This document shows, in pieces, positions 1 through 9,167 of a stretch of DNA of 32,531 nucleotides. Location: assembly GCA_016929775.1 (NCBI GenBank), contig JAFGIE010000005.1, positions 1 through 32,531 on the forward strand. The letters run 5' to 3'. The position numbers and the translations under genes were made by a program. A model generated the notes under the pieces. The model ran no database searches. It was not told the origin of the DNA and saw nothing but the letters and a program-made list of their open reading frames with translations. The stretch comes from Anaerolineae bacterium. GTDB taxonomy: Bacteria > Chloroflexota > Anaerolineae > JAFGEY01. Each line of letters starts with the position of its first letter. Position 1 is the first letter of the stretch.

Positions 1-91
1 GCCGGTGGCACTGGAAGCGGGGTCGCACTTTGCGATCCGCGAAGGTGGCTTGACGGTGGGCGCCGGCGTCGCCACCAGGATCATCGAGTAG
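1..91 (+). CDS. tuf: Elongation factor Tu, C-terminal end (partial)
   Basis: Reading from base 2, the sequence encodes the last 29 residues of EF-Tu and ends in TAG at 89-91; the 5' part lies outside the window. The tail HFAIREGGLTVGAGVATRII is the conserved end of domain 3 of EF-Tu, the GTPase that delivers aminoacyl-tRNA to the ribosome. Its place directly before rpsJ matches the usual str-S10 junction, with about 64 bases between stop and start and no obvious terminator, so read-through into the S10 operon is likely. A very close EF-Tu paralog cannot be excluded from the tail alone, but the identification is firm. Confidence 0.93.
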   Translation, partial: PVALEAGSHFAIREGGLTVGAGVATRIIE

Positions 92-155
92 CACAGGATG
101 AATGGCTGCAGGGGCCACATTGCGTCCCTGGAGCGCCATTCCGAGAGGGGTATGC

Positions 156-464
156 ATGGCAAAGCAGAAGATCCGGATTCGGCTCAAGGCCTATGACCAC
201 CGCATCTTGGACCAGTCGGCGCAGCGGATCGTTGAGACCGCCGAGCGCACTGGGGCAGGCGTGATCGGGCCCGTGCCGTTGCCCACCAAGATCGAGCGTT
301 TCTGTGTCCGGCGTTCGCCGTTCATTGACAAGGACTCGCAGGAGCACTTTGAGATCCGCACGCACAAGCGCGTGATCGACGTCGTGGATCCGGGGTCGAA
401 GACGATCGACCAGCTGATGCGGCTCAATCTGCCTGCGGGCGTGGATATCGAGATCAAGCTATAG
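156..464 (+). CDS. rpsJ: 30S ribosomal protein S10
   Basis: This 102-residue protein begins [20 protein letters not shown] and contains the family core [20 protein letters not shown] and the tail DIEIKL. S10 is a 30S head protein that also acts with NusB in antitermination in other bacteria. I chose ATG 156 because it follows a purine-rich GAGAGGGG (143-150) and matches the family start. An in-frame ATG at 102 would add 18 residues unlike S10. It is the first gene of the S10 block after tuf. Length and sequence are typical. Confidence 0.97.
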   Translation: MAKQKIRIRLKAYDHRILDQSAQRIVETAERTGAGVIGPVPLPTKIERFCVRRSPFIDKDSQEHFEIRTHKRVIDVVDPGSKTIDQLMRLNLPAGVDIEIKL

Positions 465-581
465 TCGACACTGTGTTGGGTCGAGCATGGGTTCCGCCCA
501 GGGATCGTGTGGGCAGACAGAACCTCTCTGTTCGATGGCCTAACTCCAGACTAGACAGCGAAGGAGGTAGGGCGGTAGGGG

Positions 582-1256
582 ATGATGCGGTCACGACGAC
601 CAGCAGTCCCTGAGCCTGCAAGCGCGATGAAGGGAATAATCGGACGCAAGGTAGGGATGACTCAGGTGTTCGGCGAGACCGGGCTGGCGCTTCCCGTCAC
701 GGTGATCGAGGCGGGACCGTGCTACGTGACCCAGGTCAAGCACCGTGACACCGACGGCTACGAGGCTGTGCAGTTGGGGTTCGATGAGGTAGAGTCACGC
801 AAGCTCAACCTTCCTCAGCGTGGGCACCTCAAGCCGGTTGGTCGGAACCTGCGCGTGCTGCGCGAGTTCCGGATCAACGAGCCAGAGGCGTATCAAGTGG
901 GGCAGTGCATCAAGGCCGACATCTTTCAACGTGGACAGCACGTGGACATCGTTGGCGTGACAAAGGGTCGCGGGTTCGCTGGCACGATCAAGCGCCACGC
1001 GTTCCGCCGCCAGCCCAAGACGCACGGTCAGACCGACCGCACGCGCGCTCCTGGCGCGATCGGCGCGTGCACGTGGCCAGGCCGGGTGTGGAAGGGCAAA
1101 AAGATGCCCGGTCACATGGGCAACGAGCGCAACACATCGCAGAACTGCGAAGTGATCTTGGCCGATCCTGAGCGGAACCTGATCCTGGTGATGGGCAGCG
1201 TTCCCGGGCCGAACGGTGGGATCGTGCTGGTGCACGAGGCGCGCAAGCGGCGATAG
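582..1256 (+). CDS. rplC: 50S ribosomal protein L3
   Basis: L3 binds 23S rRNA near the peptidyl-transferase centre and starts 50S assembly. The family core starts at MKGIIGRKVGMTQVFGETG (codon 627) and includes TKGRGFAGTIKRH, the RAPGAIGAC loop and MGNERNTSQN. Two starts compete. ATG 582 lies 14 bases after a perfect AAGGAGG (561-567) and adds 15 residues (224 aa). ATG 627 gives the usual 209 aa but has no ribosome-binding site before it. I report 582 on the strength of the ribosome-binding site. The 117-base gap after rpsJ is the widest early gap in the operon; I see no clear promoter in it. Confidence 0.95.
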   Translation: MMRSRRPAVPEPASAMKGIIGRKVGMTQVFGETGLALPVTVIEAGPCYVTQVKHRDTDGYEAVQLGFDEVESRKLNLPQRGHLKPVGRNLRVLREFRINEPEAYQVGQCIKADIFQRGQHVDIVGVTKGRGFAGTIKRHAFRRQPKTHGQTDRTRAPGAIGACTWPGRVWKGKKMPGHMGNERNTSQNCEVILADPERNLILVMGSVPGPNGGIVLVHEARKRR

Positions 1257-1318
1257 CTTCCCGGCACGGCGTCCGCTGGCGAGGCGGCGTGTGACTGATT
1301 GGATGTAGGAGAAGTGTG

Positions 1319-1939
1319 ATGTTGGTTCCAGTGCGAAACATGGACGGCGAGACGGTCGGCGAAGCCGAGCTGAGAGACGATATCTTTGGCGCGCGGGTCA
1401 GTAGGCCCCTGATGCACCAGGCGTTGGTGCGCCAGCTGGCAAATGCGCGGCAGGGGACACATAGCACCCGCACGCGTGGCGAGGTGCGTGGCTCGACGCG
1501 CAAGATCTACCGCCAGAAGGGGACGGGACGCGCGCGGCATGGCTCGATGAAGGTCAACCTGTGGCCGGGCGGCGGCGTGGTATTTGGTCCGCACCCGCGC
1601 AGCTACCGGCAGGACATGCCCCGCAAGATGCGTCGCGCAGCCTACCGATCCGCGCTGACGGTCAAGGCGCAGGACGAGCAGATCGTGGTGCTTGACGCGC
1701 TCGAGCTGAGCGCCCCCAAGACGCGCGACATGAAGTCGATGATCGCGCGCCTGGGGATTGAGGGCAGTGTACTGATCATGCTGCCCGACCGGAACGAGAA
1801 TGTGGAGCTCTCGGTGCGCAACCTGCCCGATGTCAAGGCCCTGCGCGCGAGCTATGTCAACGTGCGGGACCTGCTGGGCTATGATTATCTGCTCCTCCCG
1901 CGGGATTCGCTGGCGGTGATCGAGCGCGTCTTGGGCTAG
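1319..1939 (+). CDS. rplD: 50S ribosomal protein L4
   Basis: L4 (206 aa) lines the exit tunnel and in enterobacteria represses its own S10 operon. The conserved loop that reaches into the tunnel is visible as [20 protein letters not shown] followed by [19 protein letters not shown]. The C-terminal half carries the expected [14 protein letters not shown] segment. AGGAG (1307-1311) sits seven bases before ATG 1319; a GTG at 1316 is too close to it. The gene follows rplC and precedes rplW with normal spacing. No L4-responsive leader of the E. coli type can be recognised here. Confidence 0.95.
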   Translation: MLVPVRNMDGETVGEAELRDDIFGARVSRPLMHQALVRQLANARQGTHSTRTRGEVRGSTRKIYRQKGTGRARHGSMKVNLWPGGGVVFGPHPRSYRQDMPRKMRRAAYRSALTVKAQDEQIVVLDALELSAPKTRDMKSMIARLGIEGSVLIMLPDRNENVELSVRNLPDVKALRASYVNVRDLLGYDYLLLPRDSLAVIERVLG

Positions 1940-1955
1940 AGCCTGGAGGACAGAA

Positions 1956-2249
1956 ATGCACTTGTACGAAGTACTGAGACGACCGGTTGATACGGAAAAG
2001 ACGCGGTTCCAGGGCGATATGATCGAGCCGCAGTATGCCTTCGAGGTCGATCGGCGTGCGAACAAGCAGCAGATCAAGGCGGCAGTCGAGCAGATCTTTG
2101 ACGTCGACGTGCTCAAGGTGCACATCATCAACGTCAAGCCCAAGAGTGGGCGCTACGGGCGGCGCGTCGTCATCCGCAAACCGGCCTGGAAGAAGGCGAT
2201 CGTCACGCTGCAAGAGGGACAGCGCCTGAACATCTTTGAAGGCGTCTAG
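1956..2249 (+). CDS. rplW: 50S ribosomal protein L23
   Basis: L23 (97 aa) sits at the exit of the peptide tunnel and is the docking site for trigger factor and SRP. The sequence shows the family pattern: an N-terminal YEVLRRPVDTEKTR, then ANKQQIKAAVEQIFDVDV with the long basic loop VHIINVKPKSGRYGRRVVIR, and a C-terminal beta strand IVTLQEGQRLNIFEGV. GGAGG at 1945-1949 precedes ATG 1956 by six bases. Length is typical, and the gene lies in the standard rplD-rplW-rplB order. Confidence 0.96.
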   Translation: MHLYEVLRRPVDTEKTRFQGDMIEPQYAFEVDRRANKQQIKAAVEQIFDVDVLKVHIINVKPKSGRYGRRVVIRKPAWKKAIVTLQEGQRLNIFEGV

Positions 2250-2318
2250 TCTGCCGGGTGGGTGGCAAAGCCGAGAGGCGAGGTATCATCCACCGGTTTG
2301 AGAGGGAGTGTGTAGAGG

Positions 2319-3155
2319 ATGGGCATCAGAGCATACAAGCCGACCTCAGCTGGTCGGCGAGGCATGACGGTCTCGGATTTCGCAGAGATCACACGCGCCA
2401 AGCCGCAGCGCGCCCTGCGCAGGCCACTCAACAAGCGCGCAGGTCGCAACTTTCGCGGCAAGATCACGGTGCGGCGCCGTGGCGGGGGCCACAAGCGGCA
2501 CTACCGCGTGATCGATTTCAAGCGCGACAAGCTCGGCGTGTCGGCGCGCGTCGAAGCGATCGAGTACGACCCGAACCGCTCGGCGCGGATCGCGCTCCTG
2601 CTCTATGCGGACGGCGAGCGACGGTACATCGTCGCCCCGCTGGGACTGACGGTGGGGGATACGGTCATGAGCGGTCCGGAGGCAGAGCCGCGCGTGGGCA
2701 ACGCGCTCCCGATCCGGCTGATCCCGCAGGGCACGACGGTGCACAATATCGAGATCTACCCTGGGCGCGGCGGACAGATCGCCCGCTCGGCAGGCACGGC
2801 TGCGCAGCTCCTGACCAAGGAGGGCGCGTATGCACAACTTCGCCTGCCATCGGGCGAGATCCGGCTGATCCGGCAGGAGTGCATGGCGACGATCGGTCAG
2901 GTGGGGAACGTGGAGCACGGACTGGTGCAGCTGGGCAAGGCGGGGCGCAATCGTTGGTTGGGCCGGCGTCCGCGGCTGCGTGGTTCTGCGATGACGCCGC
3001 GCGATCACCCACACGGAGGGGGTGAGGGGCGATCGCCGATTGGCATGCCCAGCCCCAAGAGCCCGTGGGGCAAGAAGACCCTGGGCAAGCGCACGCGCAA
3101 CAACAAGCGGACGGAAAAGTACATCGTGCGTCGTCGCAGCACAGGCAAGCGGTAG
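2319..3155 (+). CDS. rplB: 50S ribosomal protein L2
   Basis: L2 (278 aa) contacts 23S rRNA near the peptidyl-transferase centre and bridges to the 30S subunit. Visible landmarks are the N-terminal [36 protein letters not shown], the SH3-like part ending in [18 protein letters not shown], and the C-terminal [20 protein letters not shown]. The last contains the conserved histidine of the peptidyl-transferase region. ATG 2319 is preceded by GGGAG (2304-2308). Length is normal for the family. The gene is followed 11 bases later by rpsS. Confidence 0.97.
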   Translation: MGIRAYKPTSAGRRGMTVSDFAEITRAKPQRALRRPLNKRAGRNFRGKITVRRRGGGHKRHYRVIDFKRDKLGVSARVEAIEYDPNRSARIALLLYADGERRYIVAPLGLTVGDTVMSGPEAEPRVGNALPIRLIPQGTTVHNIEIYPGRGGQIARSAGTAAQLLTKEGAYAQLRLPSGEIRLIRQECMATIGQVGNVEHGLVQLGKAGRNRWLGRRPRLRGSAMTPRDHPHGGGEGRSPIGMPSPKSPWGKKTLGKRTRNNKRTEKYIVRRRSTGKR

Positions 3156-3166
3156 GGAGGCTAGAC

Positions 3167-3442
3167 GTGTCAAGATCGCTGAAGAAGGGGCCCTTTGTAA
3201 GCCCGAAGCTACTGCGCAAGATCGAGGGGATGAACCAGCGCGGCGAGAAGCGCGTGATCCGGACTTGGTCGCGTGCATCCGTGATCTTTCCGCAGATGGT
3301 CGGGCACACGATCGCCGTGCACGACGGTCGGCGTCACGTGCCGGTGTACATCACAGAGAACATGGTAGGACACCGTCTGGGCGAGTTCGCGCCGACGCGC
3401 ACGTTCCGCGGGCACCTCGCGCGCGAAAGAGTCCGGCGCTAG
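3167..3442 (+). CDS. rpsS: 30S ribosomal protein S19
   Basis: S19 (91 aa) sits in the 30S head with S13 and contacts the A-site tRNA region. The sequence starts [20 protein letters not shown] and continues through [20 protein letters not shown] and [12 protein letters not shown], all diagnostic. The start is GTG 3167, preceded by GGGAGG (3155-3160) that overlaps the end of rplB. A longer reading frame from 3065 is only read-through across rplB and is rejected. Length is typical. Confidence 0.96.
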   Translation: MSRSLKKGPFVSPKLLRKIEGMNQRGEKRVIRTWSRASVIFPQMVGHTIAVHDGRRHVPVYITENMVGHRLGEFAPTRTFRGHLARERVRR

Positions 3443-3502
3443 CCGGCAGCGCTCCTCTGGGCAACCAGGGATGTCGCGTGACCTACTGAGGAAGGACGAG
3501 CA

Positions 3503-3865
3503 ATGTCGGAAGAATATCTGCGCACAGAAGTCAAGGCGATAGCGCGCTATGTACCGATGTCGCCGCAGAAGGTGCGGCTGGTAGTCGATCAGATCCGGGG
3601 CCAGGACGTCGAGGAGTCGATCGAGAAGCTGCGCTTCATGCCGCAGCGCGCCGCTGGCCCAGTTGCCAAGGTGCTGCGCTCGGCAGTCGCGAACGCCGAA
3701 GAGAACTATGGCCTGTCGCGGGGCGACCTGTATGTCTCGCAGGCATTCGTCGACGGCGCGCCGCTGCGCAAGTGGCGCCGGTTCGGCGCACGCGGACGGT
3801 TCAAGCCGATCCTGCGCCGGCAGTCGCATATCACCGTCATCCTGGAAGAGTACGAGTACGAGTAG
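3503..3865 (+). CDS. rplV: 50S ribosomal protein L22
   Basis: L22 (120 aa) spans the 50S subunit with a beta hairpin in the exit tunnel, a site of macrolide resistance in other bacteria. The sequence shows the family core YVPMSPQKVRLVVDQIRGQD, then the region AVANAEENYGLSRGDLYVSQ, and the hairpin GRFKPILRRQSHITVILEE. ATG 3503 follows GAGGAAGGA (3488-3496). The 60-base gap after rpsS holds nothing recognisable beyond this ribosome-binding site. Confidence 0.95.
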   Translation: MSEEYLRTEVKAIARYVPMSPQKVRLVVDQIRGQDVEESIEKLRFMPQRAAGPVAKVLRSAVANAEENYGLSRGDLYVSQAFVDGAPLRKWRRFGARGRFKPILRRQSHITVILEEYEYE

Positions 3866-3912
3866 CTGGCGCCGCGTGAGCACGGTGTTGGCCCAGACTG
3901 AGGAGGAAGCCA

Positions 3913-4569
3913 TTGGGACGTAAGGTGCATCCACTGGGATTCAGGCTAGGCGTCATCAAGACCTGGAAGTCGCGCTGGTACGCTGAGGGCGAGGACTTTG
4001 TCGAGCGCCTGGGCGAGGACAAGCGGATCCGCGACATGATCCGCGAAGAAGCTGGTAGCGCGGGCATCGCCGAGATCCAGATCGAGCGTCTGCCGAACCA
4101 AGTCATCGTGATCATCGAGACAGCCAAGCCAGGCATTGTCATCGGGCGACGTGGTGCGGCGGTGAAGGAATTGCGGCAGCGACTGGAAGATGAGACCGGC
4201 AAGCGAATCAAGGTCGAGGTGCAAGAGGTCGAAAAGCCTGACCTGGACGCATATCTGGTCGCCGAGAACATCGCCAACCAGCTCGAGCGCCGTATCTCGC
4301 ACGGGCGCGCGATGCGTCGCGCAGTGCAGCAAGCGATGCGTGCAGGCGCGGAAGGCGTGATGATCGCCTGTGGCGGGCGGTTGTCGGGCGCCGAGATGGC
4401 GCGCCGCGAGACGATCAACGAAGGCCGGATCCCGCGTCACACGCTGCGTGCGGACATTGATTTTGCCCGTGCGGAGGCGCTGACCACCTATGGTCGGATT
4501 GGGGTCAAGGTCTGGATCTACAAGGGCGAGGTGCTGGGGCACCCGGAGCCGGTCGAGACCCAGCTGTAG
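3913..4569 (+). CDS. rpsC: 30S ribosomal protein S3
   Basis: S3 (218 aa) lines the mRNA entry channel. The N-terminus reads GRKVHPLGFRLGVIKTWKSR, and a type II KH domain carries its GxxG loop as GRRG at residues 78-81. The C-terminal domain ends with TYGRIGVKVWIYKGEVLG. The start codon is TTG 3913, supported by AGGAGG (3901-3906) six bases upstream and by the family consensus GxKVHP immediately after it; no ATG or GTG fits. A TTG start on a core ribosomal gene is uncommon. Confidence 0.95.
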   Translation: MGRKVHPLGFRLGVIKTWKSRWYAEGEDFVERLGEDKRIRDMIREEAGSAGIAEIQIERLPNQVIVIIETAKPGIVIGRRGAAVKELRQRLEDETGKRIKVEVQEVEKPDLDAYLVAENIANQLERRISHGRAMRRAVQQAMRAGAEGVMIACGGRLSGAEMARRETINEGRIPRHTLRADIDFARAEALTTYGRIGVKVWIYKGEVLGHPEPVETQL

Positions 4570-4638
4570 CGTCGGACGTGACCGTACGCGCCTGCCGCGT
4601 GGGGGGCGCGCTACGAGGTCGATGAGGAGTATTGTGCC

Positions 4639-5067
4639 ATGTTGATGCCAAAACGCGTCAAGTATCGGAAGCAGTTTCGTGGACGCATGAAGGGGCGCGC
4701 CCACCGTGGCACCGAAGTGAGTTTTGGTGAATACGGGCTGCAAGCATTGGAGCCGTGCTGGATGACGAGCCGCCAGATCGAGGCGGCGCGGCGTGTGATC
4801 GTCCGCGAGGTACGGCGCCATGGGAAGTACTGGATCCGCGTGTTCCCAGACAAGCCGGTGACGAAAAAGCCCGCCGAAACGCGCATGGGCAAGGGCAAGG
4901 GTGCGGTCGAGTATTGGGTCGCCGTGATCAAGCCGGGACGCGTCTTGTTCGAGGTGACAGGGTTGGACGAAGCGACCTCGCACGAGGTCCTCGGTCAGGC
5001 TGCACACAAGCTGCCCATCAAGTGCCAGGTTGTGGCTCGCCAGGACCTGGTGGCAGGGGGAGAGTGA
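4639..5067 (+). CDS. rplP: 50S ribosomal protein L16
   Basis: L16 (142 aa) binds near the A site of the 50S subunit and is needed for late assembly. Conserved blocks include [30 protein letters not shown], and the functionally important loop [26 protein letters not shown] (4624-4629) lies nine bases before ATG 4639. ATG 4645, where the classical sequence MPKRVKYRK begins, is possible but less well spaced. The stop is only two bases before rpmC, so the two are probably translationally coupled. Confidence 0.96.
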   Translation: MLMPKRVKYRKQFRGRMKGRAHRGTEVSFGEYGLQALEPCWMTSRQIEAARRVIVREVRRHGKYWIRVFPDKPVTKKPAETRMGKGKGAVEYWVAVIKPGRVLFEVTGLDEATSHEVLGQAAHKLPIKCQVVARQDLVAGGE

Positions 5068-5069
5068 GC

Positions 5070-5270
5070 ATGAAGGCAGCAGAGATGCGAGCGCTCTCTA
5101 GCGATGCGCTGCGAGAAGAGCTAGAGACGGCGCGGGAGAACCTGTTCAACCTCCGCTTCCAGTGGGCTACCGCGCAGATCCGGGATCACAATCTGCTCAA
5201 GGCCGCCCGACGGGACGTGGCGCGCCTGGAAACGGCGCTCCGCGCACGCGAGCTGTCGGGAGAGGAGTAG
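5070..5270 (+). CDS. rpmC: 50S ribosomal protein L29
   Basis: This 66-residue helical protein shows the L29 pattern: MKAAEMRALSSDALREELET, then the family signature ENLFNLRFQWATAQI, and RRDVARLETALRARE at the C-terminus. L29 sits at the tunnel exit beside L23. It begins two bases after the rplP stop, which argues for coupled translation. An in-frame GTG at 5064 is an alternative start. Length and order (rplP-rpmC-rpsQ) are standard. Confidence 0.95.
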   Translation: MKAAEMRALSSDALREELETARENLFNLRFQWATAQIRDHNLLKAARRDVARLETALRARELSGEE

Positions 5271-5273
5271 GAC

Positions 5274-5525
5274 ATGCAGGGGCAAAAACGAACGCTGGAA
5301 GGTCGCGTCGTCAGCGACAAGATGGACAAGACGGTCGTCGTGGCTGTGGACCGCCTCTACCGGCACCGTCGGTACCAGAAGGTCGTGCGCGCCGTCAAAA
5401 AGTACAAAGCCCACGACGAAGAGAACACCTGTCGCGTGGGTGACCTGGTTCGGATCGTCGAGTCTCGTCCGCTCAGCCGCGAGAAGCGATGGGTCGTCCA
5501 GGAGATCCTCGAGCGGGCTGGTTAA
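5274..5525 (+). CDS. rpsQ: 30S ribosomal protein S17
   Basis: S17 (83 aa) is an OB-fold primary binder of 16S rRNA. The signature [20 protein letters not shown] is intact, as is the [19 protein letters not shown] segment followed by [11 protein letters not shown]. The ribosome-binding site GAGGAG (5262-5267) lies inside the end of rpmC, six bases before ATG 5274, so translation is tightly packed. Length is typical. Confidence 0.96.
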   Translation: MQGQKRTLEGRVVSDKMDKTVVVAVDRLYRHRRYQKVVRAVKKYKAHDEENTCRVGDLVRIVESRPLSREKRWVVQEILERAG

Positions 5526-5535
5526 GGAGTAGACG

Positions 5536-5907
5536 ATGATTCAGCAAGAGAGCCGTCTTCACGTGGCGGACAACACGGGTGCGCGCGAGATCCTGTGTAT
5601 CCGGGTGACCGGTGGGTCCCGGCGACGCTACGGGTCGGTAGGCGATGTGATCATCGCGACGGTCAAGCAGGCGACGCCAACGGCTTCGGTCAAAAAGGGC
5701 GAGATCGTACGCGCCGTCATCGTGCGCACCAAAAAGTCGATCAGCCGGGTCGACGGGACGGCGATCCGGTTTGACGACAATGCGGCGGTGATCTTGGATC
5801 CGTTGACCAAGAACCCCCAGGGAACGCGCATCTTTGGGCCTGTGGCGCGTGAGCTGCGTGACATGGGGTTCATGAAGATCGTGTCCCTGGCGCCAGAGGT
5901 GCTGTAG
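5536..5907 (+). CDS. rplN: 50S ribosomal protein L14
   Basis: L14 (123 aa) forms an inter-subunit bridge and is the docking surface for the silencing factor RsfS. The start [20 protein letters not shown] and the middle [20 protein letters not shown] are family signatures, and the C-terminal part [20 protein letters not shown] is complete. AAGGAG (5524-5529) precedes ATG 5536 by six bases. Length is canonical. Confidence 0.97.
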   Translation: MIQQESRLHVADNTGAREILCIRVTGGSRRRYGSVGDVIIATVKQATPTASVKKGEIVRAVIVRTKKSISRVDGTAIRFDDNAAVILDPLTKNPQGTRIFGPVARELRDMGFMKIVSLAPEVL

Positions 5908-5979
5908 GGTCGGTATTGGGGCGGAGCAGCGACGGTACGCGCGTGTGGGTGACTTGGCTGCTTCGCAGGAGGATGTAGG

Positions 5980-6297
5980 GTGAGGATCAAAGCAGGGGAT
6001 ACCGTAGAGGTCATCCAGGGCGAGGACCGGGGCATGCGCGGCACGGTGCGGGTTGTGCAGCCGCGCAAGCGCAGGCTGATCATCGAGGGGGTCAACGTCG
6101 TGGTCAAGCACCAGCGCGCGATCCCGGCTGGACGGCAGCAGACACCCGGCGGACGGATCGAGCTGGAAGCGCCCGTCGACGTGTCCAATGTCATGTTGGT
6201 CTGCCCGCGCTGCCAGGAGCCCACGCGTGTTGGGTACGAGCGTACGGACAGCGGCAAGGTGCGCGTCTGCAAAAAGTGCCAGGCGCAGATCGATTGA
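5980..6297 (+). CDS. rplX: 50S ribosomal protein L24, zinc-ribbon form
   Basis: L24 (105 aa) is an early 50S assembly initiator. The N-terminal KOW motif is visible in [20 protein letters not shown], followed by the conserved [12 protein letters not shown]. The C-terminal part carries two Cys pairs, C75-x2-C78 and C97-x2-C100, as in the zinc-containing form known from Thermus. GTG 5980 is the start, six bases after AGGAGGA (5967-5973); no upstream ATG fits. The 72-base gap before it contains only the ribosome-binding site that I can recognise. Confidence 0.95.
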   Translation: MRIKAGDTVEVIQGEDRGMRGTVRVVQPRKRRLIIEGVNVVVKHQRAIPAGRQQTPGGRIELEAPVDVSNVMLVCPRCQEPTRVGYERTDSGKVRVCKKCQAQID

Positions 6298-6317
6298 TCG
6301 GTGCGAGGAGTAGCGTC

Positions 6318-6866
6318 ATGCCGAGGTTGAAGGAGCAGTACCGGGATCAAGTGGTCCCGACCATGATGGAGGAATTCGGGTATGACAACCCGATGCGCGT
6401 TCCTCGTCTCGAAAAGATCGTGTTGAACATTGGGCTGGGCGAGGCCATGCTGAACGCGCGCGCGCTGGATGCCGCCACCGAGGATCTGCGGGTGATCACA
6501 GGGCAGCAGCCGGTGATTACGCGTGCGCGCAAGTCCATCGCGGGCTTCAAGCTGCGCGAGGGGCGCCAGATCGGGGCCAAGGTCACGCTGCGGGGCAACC
6601 GGATGTGGGACTTTATGGACCGGCTGTGCAATGTCGCGCTGCCGCGCCGACGTGACTTCCGGGGTGTGTCTCCCAACTCGTTCGATGGGCGCGGGAACTA
6701 TTCGCTCGGTCTGCGCGAACAGCTGGTGTTCCCCGAAGTCAGCTATGACAAGATCGACAAGGTGCGCGGGCTCGAGATCACGATCGTGACCACTGCTCAG
6801 ACGGACGAGGAAGGGCGTCACCTGCTCGCACTGCTGGGCATGCCGTTCGCGCGGAGCGAGCTGTAG
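6318..6866 (+). CDS. rplE: 50S ribosomal protein L5
   Basis: L5 (182 aa) belongs to the 5S rRNA complex of the central protuberance. The family blocks [36 protein letters not shown] and [15 protein letters not shown] are all present, ending with [23 protein letters not shown] 6318 follows GAGGAG (6305-6310) by seven bases; the in-frame ATG at 6276 lies inside rplX and is rejected. Size and position before rpsZ are standard. Confidence 0.97.
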   Translation: MPRLKEQYRDQVVPTMMEEFGYDNPMRVPRLEKIVLNIGLGEAMLNARALDAATEDLRVITGQQPVITRARKSIAGFKLREGRQIGAKVTLRGNRMWDFMDRLCNVALPRRRDFRGVSPNSFDGRGNYSLGLREQLVFPEVSYDKIDKVRGLEITIVTTAQTDEEGRHLLALLGMPFARSEL

Positions 6867-6916
6867 GCTGTGTAGCCGCGCGCATGGCGTGACCGTGTGT
6901 GCGGAAGGAGGACAAT

Positions 6917-7099
6917 GTGTCAAAGACCTGCATGCCATACCGGGAACAGCGACGCAAGTACAAAGTGCGCGTGCGCAACCGCTGCCAGATCTGCGGACGA
7001 CCGCGCGGCTACATGCGCCGTTTCGGCTTGTGCCGGATCTGTTTCCGTGAGTTGGCGCTGAAGGGAGAGATCCCCGGCGTCGTCAAGTCGAGCTGGTAG
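6917..7099 (+). CDS. rpsZ: 30S ribosomal protein S14 type Z (zinc form)
   Basis: This 60-residue protein is the short zinc-binding form of S14, with C23-x2-C26 and C39-x2-C42 in [20 protein letters not shown] and the conserved end [13 protein letters not shown]. It binds 16S rRNA in the 30S head. GTG 6917 starts the protein, just after AAGGAGGA (6905-6912). An in-frame ATG at 6899 would add six residues and sits upstream of that ribosome-binding site. Type Z S14 is common in Gram-positive bacteria, Thermus and Chloroflexota. Also called rpsN. Confidence 0.95.
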   Translation: MSKTCMPYREQRRKYKVRVRNRCQICGRPRGYMRRFGLCRICFRELALKGEIPGVVKSSW

Positions 7100-7153
7100 C
7101 TTGGGACGTCCGGTCGGGCCAGTTCCAGACACCTGTGGGAGAGGTTACGAGTT

Positions 7154-7558
7154 ATGATGACAGATCCTATTGCGGATATGTTGACCCGCATTCGAAACGC
7201 GATCATGGTAGGGCACACGTCGCTGGTGCTCCCGAGTTCCAAGCTCAAGCTGGCGATCCTCGAGATCCTGAAGCAGCAGGGCTTTATCCAGAACTATGAC
7301 GTAGTGCCGGATCGCCCGCAGTCCAAGGTGCGCGTGTGGATCAAGTACACGGGCGAGCGCAAAGAGCGGCGCGCTGTGATCAGCGGGCTCAAGCGTGTGA
7401 GCAGCCCGGGCTGCCGCATCTACGTCGGACACGACGAGATCCCGTGGGTCCACAGTGGCCTTGGGGTAGCGATCCTGTCGACGCCGAAAGGCGTGGTCAC
7501 GGACCGCCAGGCGCGCAAGATGGGCATCGGGGGCGAGGTCCTCTGCTACGTGTGGTAG
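7154..7558 (+). CDS. rpsH: 30S ribosomal protein S8
   Basis: S8 (134 aa) is a primary 16S rRNA binder and, in E. coli, the translational repressor of the spc operon. The N-terminus [20 protein letters not shown] and the C-terminus [20 protein letters not shown] with GGEVLCYVW are diagnostic. GGGAGAGG (7137-7144) precedes ATG 7154 by nine bases; a second ATG at 7157 is equally possible and removes one residue. I did not find an obvious S8-binding mimic upstream of rplE. Confidence 0.96.
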   Translation: MMTDPIADMLTRIRNAIMVGHTSLVLPSSKLKLAILEILKQQGFIQNYDVVPDRPQSKVRVWIKYTGERKERRAVISGLKRVSSPGCRIYVGHDEIPWVHSGLGVAILSTPKGVVTDRQARKMGIGGEVLCYVW

Positions 7559-7639
7559 CCGAACCTGCTCTGCCTGGCGTTCGGTGCGTCGAGCGGTGTC
7601 TCGGATCGGGGCCGGACAGAGGTTTGTGGAGGTAGTGCT

Positions 7640-8203
7640 GTGTCAAGAGTAGGCAGAATGCCGATCCCCATTCCGGATGGGGTTCAGGTAGACATCAAGG
7701 GAAGCACGGTCAAGGTCAAGGGACCGCGCGGGGAACTCGAGGAGACGTTCAGTCCTGAGCTGACGATCGCGATCGTGGACGGTCAGATCCTCGTCAGCCG
7801 TCCATCCGATCAGCGGCACCACAGGGCGCTGCACGGGCTGACACGCGCGCTGATCAACAACATGGTGATGGGTGTGCACCAGGGCTTCAGCAAGACGCTC
7901 GATATCTACGGCGTGGGCTACCGTGCGTTGTTGCGCGGCGACAACCTGGTGCTGCAGCTCGGCCATTCGCACGCGGTTGAGGTTGTTGCGCCGCCGGGCG
8001 TCAGCTTTACCGTCATCCCTGGGGACCGAGCCAACCGCGAACTGGTGGGGAGTGTCACGGTCGAGGGGATCGACAAGCAGGTCGTCGGCCAGGTTGCCGC
8101 AGACATTCGCGCCTGGCGACCGCCCGAGCCCTACAAGGGGAAGGGCGTGCGCTATCGTGGCGAGCATGTCCGGCGCAAGGCTGGCAAGACTGGCAAGGTC
8201 TAG
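7640..8203 (+). CDS. rplF: 50S ribosomal protein L6
   Basis: L6 (187 aa) sits near the factor-binding site of the 50S subunit. It begins VSRVGRMPIPIPDGVQVDIK, has the internal HGLTRALINNMVMGVHQGF, and ends with the signature PPEPYKGKGVRYRGEHVRRK followed by AGKTGKV. GTG 7640 is the start, seven bases after TGGAGG (7627-7632). The 81-base gap after rpsH shows no other gene. The C-terminal extension is slightly longer than in E. coli but within the family range. Confidence 0.96.
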   Translation: MSRVGRMPIPIPDGVQVDIKGSTVKVKGPRGELEETFSPELTIAIVDGQILVSRPSDQRHHRALHGLTRALINNMVMGVHQGFSKTLDIYGVGYRALLRGDNLVLQLGHSHAVEVVAPPGVSFTVIPGDRANRELVGSVTVEGIDKQVVGQVAADIRAWRPPEPYKGKGVRYRGEHVRRKAGKTGKV

Positions 8204-8250
8204 ACGCAAGGCATGAGCTGTAGATACCTGCTTTGTACAGGAGGAATTCG

Positions 8251-8613
8251 ATGAAGGAAACTCGGAGAGCTGCACGGGAGCGGCGACATGCCCGGGTGCG
8301 GCGCAAGATCTCCGGCAGCCCGGATGTACCGCGCCTGAGTGTGTTTCGGAGTCTGAAGCATATCTATGCCCAGATCATCGATGACGCGGTTGGGCGCACG
8401 CTGGTCTCGGCGTCAACCCTCGACGGGGACGTGCGAGAGCAGGTGCTGGGGCTGAACAAGACGGAGCAGGCCAAGATCGTCGGCAAGCGGTTGGCAGAGA
8501 AGGCGCTCTCTAGTGGGGTAACGCAGGTCGTCTTTGATCGGGGTGGCTACAAGTACCACGGGCGCGTGAAGGCGCTGGCTGACGCTTCCCGCGAGGCTGG
8601 GCTCAAGTTCTAG
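8251..8613 (+). CDS. rplR: 50S ribosomal protein L18
   Basis: L18 (120 aa) is a 5S rRNA-binding protein. The sequence has the basic N-terminal tail [15 protein letters not shown], then [19 protein letters not shown] and the end [20 protein letters not shown] typical of L18. ATG 8251 follows AGGAGG (8239-8244) by six bases; the in-frame ATG at 8233 lies upstream of this site and is rejected. Length is canonical. Confidence 0.96.
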   Translation: MKETRRAARERRHARVRRKISGSPDVPRLSVFRSLKHIYAQIIDDAVGRTLVSASTLDGDVREQVLGLNKTEQAKIVGKRLAEKALSSGVTQVVFDRGGYKYHGRVKALADASREAGLKF

Positions 8614-8636
8614 CTGGGCGCGATTCTGGAGGGATG

Positions 8637-9167
8637 ATGCAGAGACGAAGGGAACGGTTCGAGGAACGCGAAGAGCTCGACGAACGGATCGTCGATATCG
8701 CGCGCGTGGCCAAGGTGATCAAGGGGGGCCGACGCTTCGGGTTCCGTGTGATCGTGGTGGTCGGCGACAACCAGGGGCAGGTGGGCGTCGGGGTTGGCAA
8801 GGCGCGCAGCGTGCCAGACGCGATCCGCAAGGGCGCAGCGCGTGCCCGGCGCATGATGCGATCGGTCGAACTGATGGGTTCGACGATCCCGCACGACATT
8901 GTGGCCGAGCACGGTGGGGCCAAGGTCCTGCTGCGGCCCGCTTCCCGCGGCACGGGCGTCATCGCCGGCGGTGGGGTGCGCGCTGTCGTGGAAGCAGCTG
9001 GGGTAAGGGACATCCTGTCCAAGTCGTTGGGCAGCTCGAACGTCCTCAACGTGGTGATGGCTACGGTGAAGGGGCTGTATGGGCTAGAGGGGCCGGCGGC
9101 TGTCGCCGCGATGCGCGGGCTGCCGGTTTCGGAAGTGAGTCCTCCGTGGAGCCAGAGCAATGAGTGA
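8637..9167 (+). CDS. rpsE: 30S ribosomal protein S5
   Basis: S5 (176 aa) is important for decoding fidelity and mRNA helicase activity. It has the double-stranded RNA-binding-like N-domain [20 protein letters not shown], then [20 protein letters not shown], and the C-domain with [20 protein letters not shown]. The ribosome-binding site GGAGG (8628-8632) almost touches ATG 8634, so the second ATG at 8637 is the better-spaced start; the difference is one residue. The last eight bases overlap the start of rpmD, which implies coupled translation. Confidence 0.95.
   Translation: MQRRRERFEEREELDERIVDIARVAKVIKGGRRFGFRVIVVVGDNQGQVGVGVGKARSVPDAIRKGAARARRMMRSVELMGSTIPHDIVAEHGGAKVLLRPASRGTGVIAGGGVRAVVEAAGVRDILSKSLGSSNVLNVVMATVKGLYGLEGPAAVAAMRGLPVSEVSPPWSQSNE

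Noticed and set aside
465..581. Promoter between rpsJ and rplC
   Set aside because: No pair of -35 and -10 boxes with acceptable spacing was found; only the ribosome-binding site is convincing.
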